Shown piece after piece: positions 1 through 10,960 of a stretch of 64,000 nt of DNA (positions within the stretch are counted from its first letter, which is position 1; each line of letters starts with the position of its first letter). The stretch is taken from NCBI GenBank assembly GCA_964020085.1, contig OZ026595.1, forward strand, positions 4,289,314 to 4,353,313, given 5' to 3'. The DNA comes from Micromussa lordhowensis. Its lineage: Eukaryota > Cnidaria > Anthozoa > Scleractinia > Lobophylliidae. A program made the translations under genes and the position numbers. Below the pieces are notes generated by a model that worked only from the letters and a program-made list of their open reading frames with translations, was not told the DNA's origin and made no database searches.

Positions 1-657
1 GAAAATGGCCGATTTAGGTGTCCTTGCCAAATTTGTCATAACTCGGCTCTGCGGACACTTATGGAGCCGCAGTTTGCAGCAAAATGTTGTGCTATGTTTG
101 CACTTCAAGTGCATACTAATTAGGAGATGATGCCATTTGCGCCAGGGTGTTTTTGAAGCCCCTATAGTCGGCCTACTTTTTTGAGCATTTTGCCTTGGTC
201 CCCCCTTGGCAAAATCTCAGAAAATGGCCGATTTAGGTGTCCTTGCCAAATTTGTCATAACTCGGCTCTGCGGACACTTATGGAGCCGCAGTTTGCAGCA
301 AAATGTTGTGCTATGTTTGCACTTCAAGTGCATACTAATTAGGAGATGATGCCATTTGCGCCAGGGTGTTTTTGAAGCCCCTATATTCGACCTACTTTTT
401 TGAGCATTTTGCCTTGGTCCCCCCTTGGCAAAATCTCAGAAAATGGCCGATTTAGGTGTCCTTGCCAAATTTGTCATAACTCGGCTCTGCGGACACTTAT
501 GGAGCCGCAGTTTGCAGCAAAATGTTGTGCTATGTTTGCACTTCAAGTGCATACTAATTAGGAGATGATGCCATTTGCGCCAGGGTGTTTTTGAAGCCCC
601 TATAGTCGGCCTACTTTTTTGAGCATTTTGCCTTGGTCCCCCCTTGGCAAAATCTCA
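1..657. repeat. Three full monomers at the left edge, one with variants
   Basis: Monomers start at 1, 220 and 439. The copy at 220-438 carries G167T (386) and G171A (390). G171A is a change otherwise found at 10695 and repeatedly in the right part of the window. The other two copies look consensus. The left boundary of the array is not reached. Confidence 0.9.
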
Positions 658-1094
658 GAAAATGGCCGATTTAGGTGTCCTTGCCAAATTTGTCATAACT
701 CGGCTCTGCGGACACTTATGGAGCCGCAGTTTGCAGCAAAATGTTGTGCTATGTTTGCACTTCAAGTGCATACTAATCAGGAGATGATGCCATTTGCGCC
801 AGGGTGTTTTTGAAGCCCCTATAGTCGGCCTACTTTTTTGAGCATTTTGTTTAGGTGTCCTTGCCAAATTTGTCTAACTCGGCTCTGCGGACACTTATGG
901 AGCCGCAGTTTGCAGCAAAATTTGTGCTATGTTTGCACTTCAAGTGCATACTAATTAGGAATGATGCTATGTTTGCACTTCAAGTGCATACTAATTAGGA
1001 GATGATGCCATTTGCGCCAGGGTGTTTTTGAAGCCCCTATAGTCGGCCTACTTTTTTGAGCATTTTGCCTTGGTCCCCCCTTGGCAAAATCTCA
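658..1094. repeat. Rearranged dimer with 39-bp deletion and 40-bp tandem duplication
   Basis: Two monomers occupy 437 bases instead of 438. The first has T121C at 778. At 849/850 the sequence jumps from monomer base 192 to base 13 of the next copy, losing 39 bases. Single bases are missing at 874/875 and 921/922, and one G is missing near 960. Bases 925-960 are repeated at 965-1000, a tandem duplication with a 40-base period that includes the 15-bp dyad; TGC is shared at its breakpoint. The losses and gains nearly cancel, so the array returns to register one base short. This is either a real damaged copy, as found near array edges, or a low-quality assembly patch. Confidence 0.9.
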
Positions 1095-1137
1095 GAAAAT
1101 GGCCGATTTAGGTGTCCTTGCCAAATTTGTCATAACT

Positions 1138-1166
1138 CGGCTCTGCGGACACTTATGGAGCCGCAG
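1138..1166. repeat. Two overlapping, mutually exclusive 6-bp hairpins
   Basis: CGGCTC (monomer 44-49) can pair with GAGCCG (64-69), and CTGCGG (49-54) can pair with CCGCAG (67-72). The two stems share bases 49 and 67-69, so only one can form at a time. Substitutions fall in these stems at 14508 (base 44), 14733 and 17361 (base 50), 19552 (base 51), 19773 (base 53) and 13878 (base 71). Each breaks a pair and none is compensated in the same monomer, which argues against a maintained structure. Confidence 0.6.
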
Positions 1167-1192
1167 TTTGCAGCAAAATGTTGTGCTATGTT

Positions 1193-1207
1193 TGCACTTC
1201 AAGTGCA
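1193..1207. repeat. 15-bp dyad in each monomer (7-bp arms, 1-bp centre)
   Basis: TGCACTT-C-AAGTGCA is a perfect dyad at monomer 99-113, shown here in the reference copy and present in essentially every monomer. It is the tightest palindrome in the unit. The only changes seen inside it are C to T at the central base (monomer 106) at 20702 and 38220, which leave both arms intact, and the 13-bp duplication at 8637-8662. A symmetric site like this could bind a dimeric protein, but no specific binding protein can be named from the sequence. Because nearly the whole monomer is invariant, conservation here is not evidence of selection. Confidence 0.85.
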
Positions 1208-1280
1208 TACTAATTAGGAGATGATGCCATTTGCGCCAGGGTGTTTTTGAAGCCCCTATAGTCGGCCTACTTTTTTGAGC

Positions 1281-1309
1281 ATTTTGCCTTGGTCCCCCCT
1301 TGGCAAAAT
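1281..1309. repeat. Inverted repeat, 8-bp arms around a C-rich 13-base loop
   Basis: ATTTTGCC (monomer 187-194) is the exact reverse complement of GGCAAAAT (208-215). The 13 bases between them hold the C6 run. The direct repeat CCTTGG spans both arm-loop junctions. The element recurs in almost every monomer. It is cut by the 39-bp deletion at 849/850, altered by A214C at 27380 and C204A at 39634, shortened by one C at 37439-37443, and lengthened by TCC at 38538-38540. A hairpin is possible in single-stranded DNA or RNA, but no function is shown. Confidence 0.8.
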
Positions 1310-4300
1310 CTCAGAAAATGGCCGATTTAGGTGTCCTTGCCAAATTTGTCATAACTCGGCTCTGCGGACACTTATGGAGCCGCAGTTTGCAGCAAAATGT
1401 TGTGCTATGTTTGCACTTCAAGTGCATACTAATTAGGAGATGATGCCATTTGCGCCAGGGTGTTTTTGAAGCCCCTATAGTCGGCCTACTTTTTTGAGCA
1501 TTTTGCCTTGGTCCCCCCTTGGCAAAATCTCAGAAAATGGCCGATTTAGGTGTCCTTGCCAAATTTGTCATAACTCGGCTCTGCGGACACTTATGGAGCC
1601 GCAGTTTGCAGCAAAATGTTGTGCTATGTTTGCACTTCAAGTGCATACTAATTAGGAGATGATGCCATTTGCGCCAGGGTGTTTTTGAAGCCCCTATAGT
1701 CGGCCTACTTTTTTGAGCATTTTGCCTTGGTCCCCCCTTGGCAAAATCTCAGAAAATGGCCGATTTAGGTGTCCTTGCCAAATTTGTCATAACTCGGCTC
1801 TGCGGACACTTATGGAGCCGCAGTTTGCAGCAAAATGTTGTGCTATGTTTGCACTTCAAGTGCATACTAATTAGGAGATGATGCCATTTGCGCCAGGGTG
1901 TTTTTGAAGCCCCTATAGTCGGCCTACTTTTTTGAGCATTTTGCCTTGGTCCCCCCTTGGCAAAATCTCAGAAAATGGCCGATTTAGGTGTCCTTGCCAA
2001 ATTTGTCATAACTCGGCTCTGCGGACACTTATGGAGCCGCAGTTTGCAGCAAAATGTTGTGCTATGTTTGCACTTCAAGTGCATACTAATTAGGAGATGA
2101 TGCCATTTGCGCCAGGGTGTTTTTGAAGCCCCTATAGTCGGCCTACTTTTTTGAGCATTTTGCCTTGGTCCCCCCTTGGCAAAATCTCAGAAAATGGCCG
2201 ATTTAGGTGTCCTTGCCAAATTTGTCATAACTCGGCTCTGCGGACACTTATGGAGCCGCAGTTTGCAGCAAAATGTTGTGCTATGTTTGCACTTCAAGTG
2301 CATACTAATTAGGAGATGATGCCATTTGCGCCAGGGTGTTTTTGAAGCCCCTATAGTCGGCCTACTTTTTTGAGCATTTTGCCTTGGTCCCCCCTTGGCA
2401 AAATCTCAGAAAATGGCCGATTTAGGTGTCCTTGCCAAATTTGTCATAACTCGGCTCTGCGGACACTTATGGAGCCGCAGTTTGCAGCAAAATGTTGTGC
2501 TATGTTTGCACTTCAAGTGCATACTAATTAGGAGATGATGCCATTTGCGCCAGGGTGTTTTTGAAGCCCCTATAGTCGGCCTACTTTTTTGAGCATTTTG
2601 CCTTGGTCCCCCCTTGGCAAAATCTCAGAAAATGGCCGATTTAGGTGTCCTTGCCAAATTTGTCATAACTCGGCTCTGCGGACACTTATGGAGCCGCAGT
2701 TTGCAGCAAAATGTTGTGCTATGTTTGCACTTCAAGTGCATACTAATTAGGAGATGATGCCATTTGCGCCAGGGTGTTTTTGAAGCCCCTATAGTCGGCC
2801 TACTTTTTTGAGCATTTTGCCTTGGTCCCCCCTTGGCAAAATCTCAGAAAATGGCCGATTTAGGTGTCCTTGCCAAATTTGTCATAACTCGGCTCTGCGG
2901 ACACTTATGGAGCCGCAGTTTGCAGCAAAATGTTGTGCTATGTTTGCACTTCAAGTGCATACTAATTAGGAGATGATGCCATTTGCGCCAGGGTGTTTTT
3001 GAAGCCCCTATAGTCGGCCTACTTTTTTGAGCATTTTGCCTTGGTCCCCCCTTGGCAAAATCTCAGAAAATGGCCGATTTAGGTGTCCTTGCCAAATTTG
3101 TCATAACTCGGCTCTGCGGACACTTATGGAGCCGCAGTTTGCAGCAAAATGTTGTGCTATGTTTGCACTTCAAGTGCATACTAATTAGGAGATGATGCCA
3201 TTTGCGCCAGGGTGTTTTTGAAGCCCCTATAGTCGGCCTACTTTTTTGAGCATTTTGCCTTGGTCCCCCCTTGGCAAAATCTCAGAAAATGGCCGATTTA
3301 GGTGTCCTTGCCAAATTTGTCATAACTCGGCTCTGCGGACACTTATGGAGCCGCAGTTTGCAGCAAAATGTTGTGCTATGTTTGCACTTCAAGTGCATAC
3401 TAATTAGGAGATGATGCCATTTGCGCCAGGGTGTTTTTGAAGCCCCTATAGTCGGCCTACTTTTTTGAGCATTTTGCCTTGGTCCCCCCTTGGCAAAATC
3501 TCAGAAAATGGCCGATTTAGGTGTCCTTGCCAAATTTGTCATAACTCGGCTCTGCGGACACTTATGGAGCCGCAGTTTGCAGCAAAATGTTGTGCTATGT
3601 TTGCACTTCAAGTGCATACTAATTAGGAGATGATGCCATTTGCGCCAGGGTGTTTTTGAAGCCCCTATAGTCGGCCTACTTTTTTGAGCATTTTGCCTTG
3701 GTCCCCCCTTGGCAAAATCTCAGAAAATGGCCGATTTAGGTGTCCTTGCCAAATTTGTCATAACTCGGCTCTGCGGACACTTATGGAGCCGCAGTTTGCA
3801 GCAAAATGTTGTGCTATGTTTGCACTTCAAGTGCATACTAATTAGGAGATGATGCCATTTGCGCCAGGGTGTTTTTGAAGCCCCTATAGTCGGCCTACTT
3901 TTTTGAGCATTTTGCCTTGGTCCCCCCTTGGCAAAATCTCAGAAAATGGCCGATTTAGGTGTCCTTGCCAAATTTGTCATAACTCGGCTCTGCGGACACT
4001 TATGGAGCCGCAGTTTGCAGCAAAATGTTGTGCTATGTTTGCACTTCAAGTGCATACTAATTAGGAGATGATGCCATTTGCGCCAGGGTGTTTTTGAAGC
4101 CCCTATAGTCGGCCTACTTTTTTGAGCATTTTGCCTTGGTCCCCCCTTGGCAAAATCTCAGAAAATGGCCGATTTAGGTGTCCTTGCCAAATTTGTCATA
4201 ACTCGGCTCTGCGGACACTTATGGAGCCGCAGTTTGCAGCAAAATGTTGTGCTATGTTTGCACTTCAAGTGCATACTAATTAGGAGATGATGCCATTTGC

Positions 4301-7300
4301 GCCAGGGTGTTTTTGAAGCCCCTATAGTCGGCCTACTTTTTTGAGCATTTTGCCTTGGTCCCCCCTTGGCAAAATCTCAGAAAATGGCCGATTTAGGTGT
4401 CCTTGCCAAATTTGTCATAACTCGGCTCTGCGGACACTTATGGAGCCGCAGTTTGCAGCAAAATGTTGTGCTATGTTTGCACTTCAAGTGCATACTAATT
4501 AGGAGATGATGCCATTTGCGCCAGGGTGTTTTTGAAGCCCCTATAGTCGGCCTACTTTTTTGAGCATTTTGCCTTGGTCCCCCCTTGGCAAAATCTCAGA
4601 AAATGGCCGATTTAGGTGTCCTTGCCAAATTTGTCATAACTCGGCTCTGCGGACACTTATGGAGCCGCAGTTTGCAGCAAAATGTTGTGCTATGTTTGCA
4701 CTTCAAGTGCATACTAATTAGGAGATGATGCCATTTGCGCCAGGGTGTTTTTGAAGCCCCTATAGTCGGCCTACTTTTTTGAGCATTTTGCCTTGGTCCC
4801 CCCTTGGCAAAATCTCAGAAAATGGCCGATTTAGGTGTCCTTGCCAAATTTGTCATAACTCGGCTCTGCGGACACTTATGGAGCCGCAGTTTGCAGCAAA
4901 ATGTTGTGCTATGTTTGCACTTCAAGTGCATACTAATTAGGAGATGATGCCATTTGCGCCAGGGTGTTTTTGAAGCCCCTATAGTCGGCCTACTTTTTTG
5001 AGCATTTTGCCTTGGTCCCCCCTTGGCAAAATCTCAGAAAATGGCCGATTTAGGTGTCCTTGCCAAATTTGTCATAACTCGGCTCTGCGGACACTTATGG
5101 AGCCGCAGTTTGCAGCAAAATGTTGTGCTATGTTTGCACTTCAAGTGCATACTAATTAGGAGATGATGCCATTTGCGCCAGGGTGTTTTTGAAGCCCCTA
5201 TAGTCGGCCTACTTTTTTGAGCATTTTGCCTTGGTCCCCCCTTGGCAAAATCTCAGAAAATGGCCGATTTAGGTGTCCTTGCCAAATTTGTCATAACTCG
5301 GCTCTGCGGACACTTATGGAGCCGCAGTTTGCAGCAAAATGTTGTGCTATGTTTGCACTTCAAGTGCATACTAATTAGGAGATGATGCCATTTGCGCCAG
5401 GGTGTTTTTGAAGCCCCTATAGTCGGCCTACTTTTTTGAGCATTTTGCCTTGGTCCCCCCTTGGCAAAATCTCAGAAAATGGCCGATTTAGGTGTCCTTG
5501 CCAAATTTGTCATAACTCGGCTCTGCGGACACTTATGGAGCCGCAGTTTGCAGCAAAATGTTGTGCTATGTTTGCACTTCAAGTGCATACTAATTAGGAG
5601 ATGATGCCATTTGCGCCAGGGTGTTTTTGAAGCCCCTATAGTCGGCCTACTTTTTTGAGCATTTTGCCTTGGTCCCCCCTTGGCAAAATCTCAGAAAATG
5701 GCCGATTTAGGTGTCCTTGCCAAATTTGTCATAACTCGGCTCTGCGGACACTTATGGAGCCGCAGTTTGCAGCAAAATGTTGTGCTATGTTTGCACTTCA
5801 AGTGCATACTAATTAGGAGATGATGCCATTTGCGCCAGGGTGTTTTTGAAGCCCCTATAGTCGGCCTACTTTTTTGAGCATTTTGCCTTGGTCCCCCCTT
5901 GGCAAAATCTCAGAAAATGGCCGATTTAGGTGTCCTTGCCAAATTTGTCATAACTCGGCTCTGCGGACACTTATGGAGCCGCAGTTTGCAGCAAAATGTT
6001 GTGCTATGTTTGCACTTCAAGTGCATACTAATTAGGAGATGATGCCATTTGCGCCAGGGTGTTTTTGAAGCCCCTATAGTCGGCCTACTTTTTTGAGCAT
6101 TTTGCCTTGGTCCCCCCTTGGCAAAATCTCAGAAAATGGCCGATTTAGGTGTCCTTGCCAAATTTGTCATAACTCGGCTCTGCGGACACTTATGGAGCCG
6201 CAGTTTGCAGCAAAATGTTGTGCTATGTTTGCACTTCAAGTGCATACTAATTAGGAGATGATGCCATTTGCGCCAGGGTGTTTTTGAAGCCCCTATAGTC
6301 GGCCTACTTTTTTGAGCATTTTGCCTTGGTCCCCCCTTGGCAAAATCTCAGAAAATGGCCGATTTAGGTGTCCTTGCCAAATTTGTCATAACTCGGCTCT
6401 GCGGACACTTATGGAGCCGCAGTTTGCAGCAAAATGTTGTGCTATGTTTGCACTTCAAGTGCATACTAATTAGGAGATGATGCCATTTGCGCCAGGGTGT
6501 TTTTGAAGCCCCTATAGTCGGCCTACTTTTTTGAGCATTTTGCCTTGGTCCCCCCTTGGCAAAATCTCAGAAAATGGCCGATTTAGGTGTCCTTGCCAAA
6601 TTTGTCATAACTCGGCTCTGCGGACACTTATGGAGCCGCAGTTTGCAGCAAAATGTTGTGCTATGTTTGCACTTCAAGTGCATACTAATTAGGAGATGAT
6701 GCCATTTGCGCCAGGGTGTTTTTGAAGCCCCTATAGTCGGCCTACTTTTTTGAGCATTTTGCCTTGGTCCCCCCTTGGCAAAATCTCAGAAAATGGCCGA
6801 TTTAGGTGTCCTTGCCAAATTTGTCATAACTCGGCTCTGCGGACACTTATGGAGCCGCAGTTTGCAGCAAAATGTTGTGCTATGTTTGCACTTCAAGTGC
6901 ATACTAATTAGGAGATGATGCCATTTGCGCCAGGGTGTTTTTGAAGCCCCTATAGTCGGCCTACTTTTTTGAGCATTTTGCCTTGGTCCCCCCTTGGCAA
7001 AATCTCAGAAAATGGCCGATTTAGGTGTCCTTGCCAAATTTGTCATAACTCGGCTCTGCGGACACTTATGGAGCCGCAGTTTGCAGCAAAATGTTGTGCT
7101 ATGTTTGCACTTCAAGTGCATACTAATTAGGAGATGATGCCATTTGCGCCAGGGTGTTTTTGAAGCCCCTATAGTCGGCCTACTTTTTTGAGCATTTTGC
7201 CTTGGTCCCCCCTTGGCAAAATCTCAGAAAATGGCCGATTTAGGTGTCCTTGCCAAATTTGTCATAACTCGGCTCTGCGGACACTTATGGAGCCGCAGTT

Positions 7301-8540
7301 TGCAGCAAAATGTTGTGCTATGTTTGCACTTCAAGTGCATACTAATTAGGAGATGATGCCATTTGCGCCAGGGTGTTTTTGAAGCCCCTATAGTCGGCCT
7401 ACTTTTTTGAGCATTTTGCCTTGGTCCCCCCTTGGCAAAATCTCAGAAAATGGCCGATTTAGGTGTCCTTGCCAAATTTGTCATAACTCGGCTCTGCGGA
7501 CACTTATGGAGCCGCAGTTTGCAGCAAAATGTTGTGCTATGTTTGCACTTCAAGTGCATACTAATTAGGAGATGATGCCATTTGCGCCAGGGTGTTTTTG
7601 AAGCCCCTATAGTCGGCCTACTTTTTTGAGCATTTTGCCTTGGTCCCCCCTTGGCAAAATCTCAGAAAATGGCCGATTTAGGTGTCCTTGCCAAATTTGT
7701 CATAACTCGGCTCTGCGGACACTTATGGAGCCGCAGTTTGCAGCAAAATGTTGTGCTATGTTTGCACTTCAAGTGCATACTAATTAGGAGATGATGCCAT
7801 TTGCGCCAGGGTGTTTTTGAAGCCCCTATAGTCGGCCTACTTTTTTGAGCATTTTGCCTTGGTCCCCCCTTGGCAAAATCTCAGAAAATGGCCGATTTAG
7901 GTGTCCTTGCCAAATTTGTCATAACTCGGCTCTGCGGACACTTATGGAGCCGCAGTTTGCAGCAAAATGTTGTGCTATGTTTGCACTTCAAGTGCATACT
8001 AATTAGGAGATGATGCCATTTGCGCCAGGGTGTTTTTGAAGCCCCTATAGTCGGCCTACTTTTTTGAGCATTTTGCCTTGGTCCCCCCTTGGCAAAATCT
8101 CAGAAAATGGCCGATTTAGGTGTCCTTGCCAAATTTGTCATAACTCGGCTCTGCGGACACTTATGGAGCCGCAGTTTGCAGCAAAATGTTGTGCTATGTT
8201 TGCACTTCAAGTGCATACTAATTAGGAGATGATGCCATTTGCGCCAGGGTGTTTTTGAAGCCCCTATAGTCGGCCTACTTTTTTGAGCATTTTGCCTTGG
8301 TCCCCCCTTGGCAAAATCTCAGAAAATGGCCGATTTAGGTGTCCTTGCCAAATTTGTCATAACTCGGCTCTGCGGACACTTATGGAGCCGCAGTTTGCAG
8401 CAAAATGTTGTGCTATGTTTGCACTTCAAGTGCATACTAATTAGGAGATGATGCCATTTGCGCCAGGGTGTTTTTGAAGCCCCTATAGTCGGCCTACTTT
8501 TTTGAGCATTTTGCCTTGGTCCCCCCTTGGCAAAATCTCA

Positions 8541-8772
8541 GAAAATGGCCGATTTAGGTGTCCTTGCCAAATTTGTCATAACTCGGCTCTGCGGACACTT
8601 ATGGAGCCGCAGTTTGCAGCAAAATGTTGTGCTATGTTTGCACTTCAAGTTTGCACTTCAAGTGCATACTAATTAGGAGATGATGCCATTTGCGCCAGGG
8701 TGTTTTTGAAGCCCCTATAGTCGGCCTACTTTTTTGAGCATTTTGCCTTGGTCCCCCCTTGGCAAAATCTCA
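8541..8772. repeat. 232-bp monomer with 13-bp tandem duplication
   Basis: TTTGCACTTCAAG is present twice in direct tandem, at 8637-8649 and 8650-8662, then the monomer continues normally. The register shifts by +13. The duplication covers the left arm, the centre and part of the right arm of the 15-bp dyad. It is consistent with replication slippage or template switching at the GT that occurs at both ends of the duplicated segment. It is the only copy with this change. Confidence 0.95.
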
Positions 8773-10743
8773 GAAAATGGCCGATTTAGGTGTCCTTGCC
8801 AAATTTGTCATAACTCGGCTCTGCGGACACTTATGGAGCCGCAGTTTGCAGCAAAATGTTGTGCTATGTTTGCACTTCAAGTGCATACTAATTAGGAGAT
8901 GATGCCATTTGCGCCAGGGTGTTTTTGAAGCCCCTATAGTCGGCCTACTTTTTTGAGCATTTTGCCTTGGTCCCCCCTTGGCAAAATCTCAGAAAATGGC
9001 CGATTTAGGTGTCCTTGCCAAATTTGTCATAACTCGGCTCTGCGGACACTTATGGAGCCGCAGTTTGCAGCAAAATGTTGTGCTATGTTTGCACTTCAAG
9101 TGCATACTAATTAGGAGATGATGCCATTTGCGCCAGGGTGTTTTTGAAGCCCCTATAGTCGGCCTACTTTTTTGAGCATTTTGCCTTGGTCCCCCCTTGG
9201 CAAAATCTCAGAAAATGGCCGATTTAGGTGTCCTTGCCAAATTTGTCATAACTCGGCTCTGCGGACACTTATGGAGCCGCAGTTTGCAGCAAAATGTTGT
9301 GCTATGTTTGCACTTCAAGTGCATACTAATTAGGAGATGATGCCATTTGCGCCAGGGTGTTTTTGAAGCCCCTATAGTCGGCCTACTTTTTTGAGCATTT
9401 TGCCTTGGTCCCCCCTTGGCAAAATCTCAGAAAATGGCCGATTTAGGTGTCCTTGCCAAATTTGTCATAACTCGGCTCTGCGGACACTTATGGAGCCGCA
9501 GTTTGCAGCAAAATGTTGTGCTATGTTTGCACTTCAAGTGCATACTAATTAGGAGATGATGCCATTTGCGCCAGGGTGTTTTTGAAGCCCCTATAGTCGG
9601 CCTACTTTTTTGAGCATTTTGCCTTGGTCCCCCCTTGGCAAAATCTCAGAAAATGGCCGATTTAGGTGTCCTTGCCAAATTTGTCATAACTCGGCTCTGC
9701 GGACACTTATGGAGCCGCAGTTTGCAGCAAAATGTTGTGCTATGTTTGCACTTCAAGTGCATACTAATTAGGAGATGATGCCATTTGCGCCAGGGTGTTT
9801 TTGAAGCCCCTATAGTCGGCCTACTTTTTTGAGCATTTTGCCTTGGTCCCCCCTTGGCAAAATCTCAGAAAATGGCCGATTTAGGTGTCCTTGCCAAATT
9901 TGTCATAACTCGGCTCTGCGGACACTTATGGAGCCGCAGTTTGCAGCAAAATGTTGTGCTATGTTTGCACTTCAAGTGCATACTAATTAGGAGATGATGC
10001 CATTTGCGCCAGGGTGTTTTTGAAGCCCCTATAGTCGGCCTACTTTTTTGAGCATTTTGCCTTGGTCCCCCCTTGGCAAAATCTCAGAAAATGGCCGATT
10101 TAGGTGTCCTTGCCAAATTTGTCATAACTCGGCTCTGCGGACACTTATGGAGCCGCAGTTTGCAGCAAAATGTTGTGCTATGTTTGCACTTCAAGTGCAT
10201 ACTAATTAGGAGATGATGCCATTTGCGCCAGGGTGTTTTTGAAGCCCCTATAGTCGGCCTACTTTTTTGAGCATTTTGCCTTGGTCCCCCCTTGGCAAAA
10301 TCTCAGAAAATGGCCGATTTAGGTGTCCTTGCCAAATTTGTCATAACTCGGCTCTGCGGACACTTATGGAGCCGCAGTTTGCAGCAAAATGTTGTGCTAT
10401 GTTTGCACTTCAAGTGCATACTAATTAGGAGATGATGCCATTTGCGCCAGGGTGTTTTTGAAGCCCCTATAGTCGGCCTACTTTTTTGAGCATTTTGCCT
10501 TGGTCCCCCCTTGGCAAAATCTCAGAAAATGGCCGATTTAGGTGTCCTTGCCAAATTTGTCATAACTCGGCTCTGCGGACACTTATGGAGCCGCAGTTTG
10601 CAGCAAAATGTTGTGCTATGTTTGCACTTCAAGTGCATACTAATTAGGAGATGATGCCATTTGCGCCAGGGTGTTTTTGAAGCCCCTATAGTCGATCTAC
10701 TTTTTTGAGCATTTTGCCTTGGTCCCCCCTTGGCAAAATCTCA
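8773..10743. repeat. Nine normal-length monomers, last one with a double substitution
   Basis: These nine copies are in exact 219-bp register. The last, 10525-10743, carries adjacent changes G171A (10695) and C172T (10696). The earlier eight look consensus. Confidence 0.88.
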
Positions 10744-10960
10744 GAAAATGGCCGATTTAGGTGTCCTTGCAATTTGTCATAACTCGGCTCTGCGGACACT
10801 TATGGAGCCGCAGTTTGCAGCAAAATGTTGTGCTATGTTTGCACTTCAAGTGCATATTAATTAGGAGATGATGCCATTTGCGCCAGGGTGTTTTTGAAGC
10901 CCCTATAGTCGGCCTACTTTTTTGAGCATTTTGCCTTGGTCCCCCCTTGGCAAAATCTCA
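10744..10960. repeat. 217-bp monomer with 2-bp deletion
   Basis: CCTTGCCAAATTT is shortened to CCTTGCAATTT at about 10770-10771, losing two bases. C116T follows at 10857. The preceding monomer carries a double substitution, so four changes lie within about 165 bases in an otherwise uniform neighbourhood. Confidence 0.92.

Larger units (their letters stand above)
1095..1313. repeat. Reference consensus monomer (219 bp)
   Basis: This copy matches the majority base at every position and serves as the numbering reference (monomer base 1 = 1095). By hand count it has 101 G+C in 219 (46%), with 50 C, 51 G and six CpG sites, at monomer 10, 44, 52, 68, 140 and 169. That gives a CpG observed/expected ratio near 0.5. 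Homopolymer runs are T5 at 150-154, T6 at 177-182 and C6 at 200-205. The direct repeat CCTTGG occurs at 193-198 and 204-209, and GCAAAAT occurs at 79-85 and 209-215. The unit length is divisible by three (73 codons), but all frames contain stops. The phase is arbitrary because the true start of the unit cannot be defined in an array. Confidence 0.95.
1095..8540. repeat. Invariant run of 34 monomers
   Basis: The marker falls at exact multiples of 219 from 1095 to 8541, and no substitution or indel was seen in these 7,446 bases. No other feature is present. Such uniformity means very recent amplification or conversion, or consensus smoothing by the assembler. Confidence 0.88.

Noticed and set aside
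619..813. Open reading frame of 64 residues on the + strand
   Set aside because: It lies wholly within satellite monomers and is extended only because T121C at 778 turns TAG into CAG. No family resemblance or conserved coding signal; nearly all other monomers have the stop.
655..867. Open reading frame of 70 residues on the - strand
   Set aside because: It spans the 39-bp deletion junction at 849/850 and includes shifted satellite sequence. It is a by-product of the rearrangement.
1..1094. Left boundary of the array
   Set aside because: Irregular copies are often found near edges, but bases 1-657 are ordinary monomers, so no boundary with unique sequence is shown.
1138..1166. Conserved structural RNA hairpin
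   Set aside because: The stems have 6-bp arms only, compete with each other, and six substitutions break pairs without compensation.
1095..1313. CENP-B box
   Set aside because: The known box needs TTCG and a downstream CGGG with fixed spacing. Neither core occurs in the consensus monomer on either strand.
1095..1313. tRNA-like or RNA polymerase III internal promoter
   Set aside because: No B-box core (GGTTCGA type) is present on either strand, and no cloverleaf can be drawn; the short hairpins do not form a tRNA.
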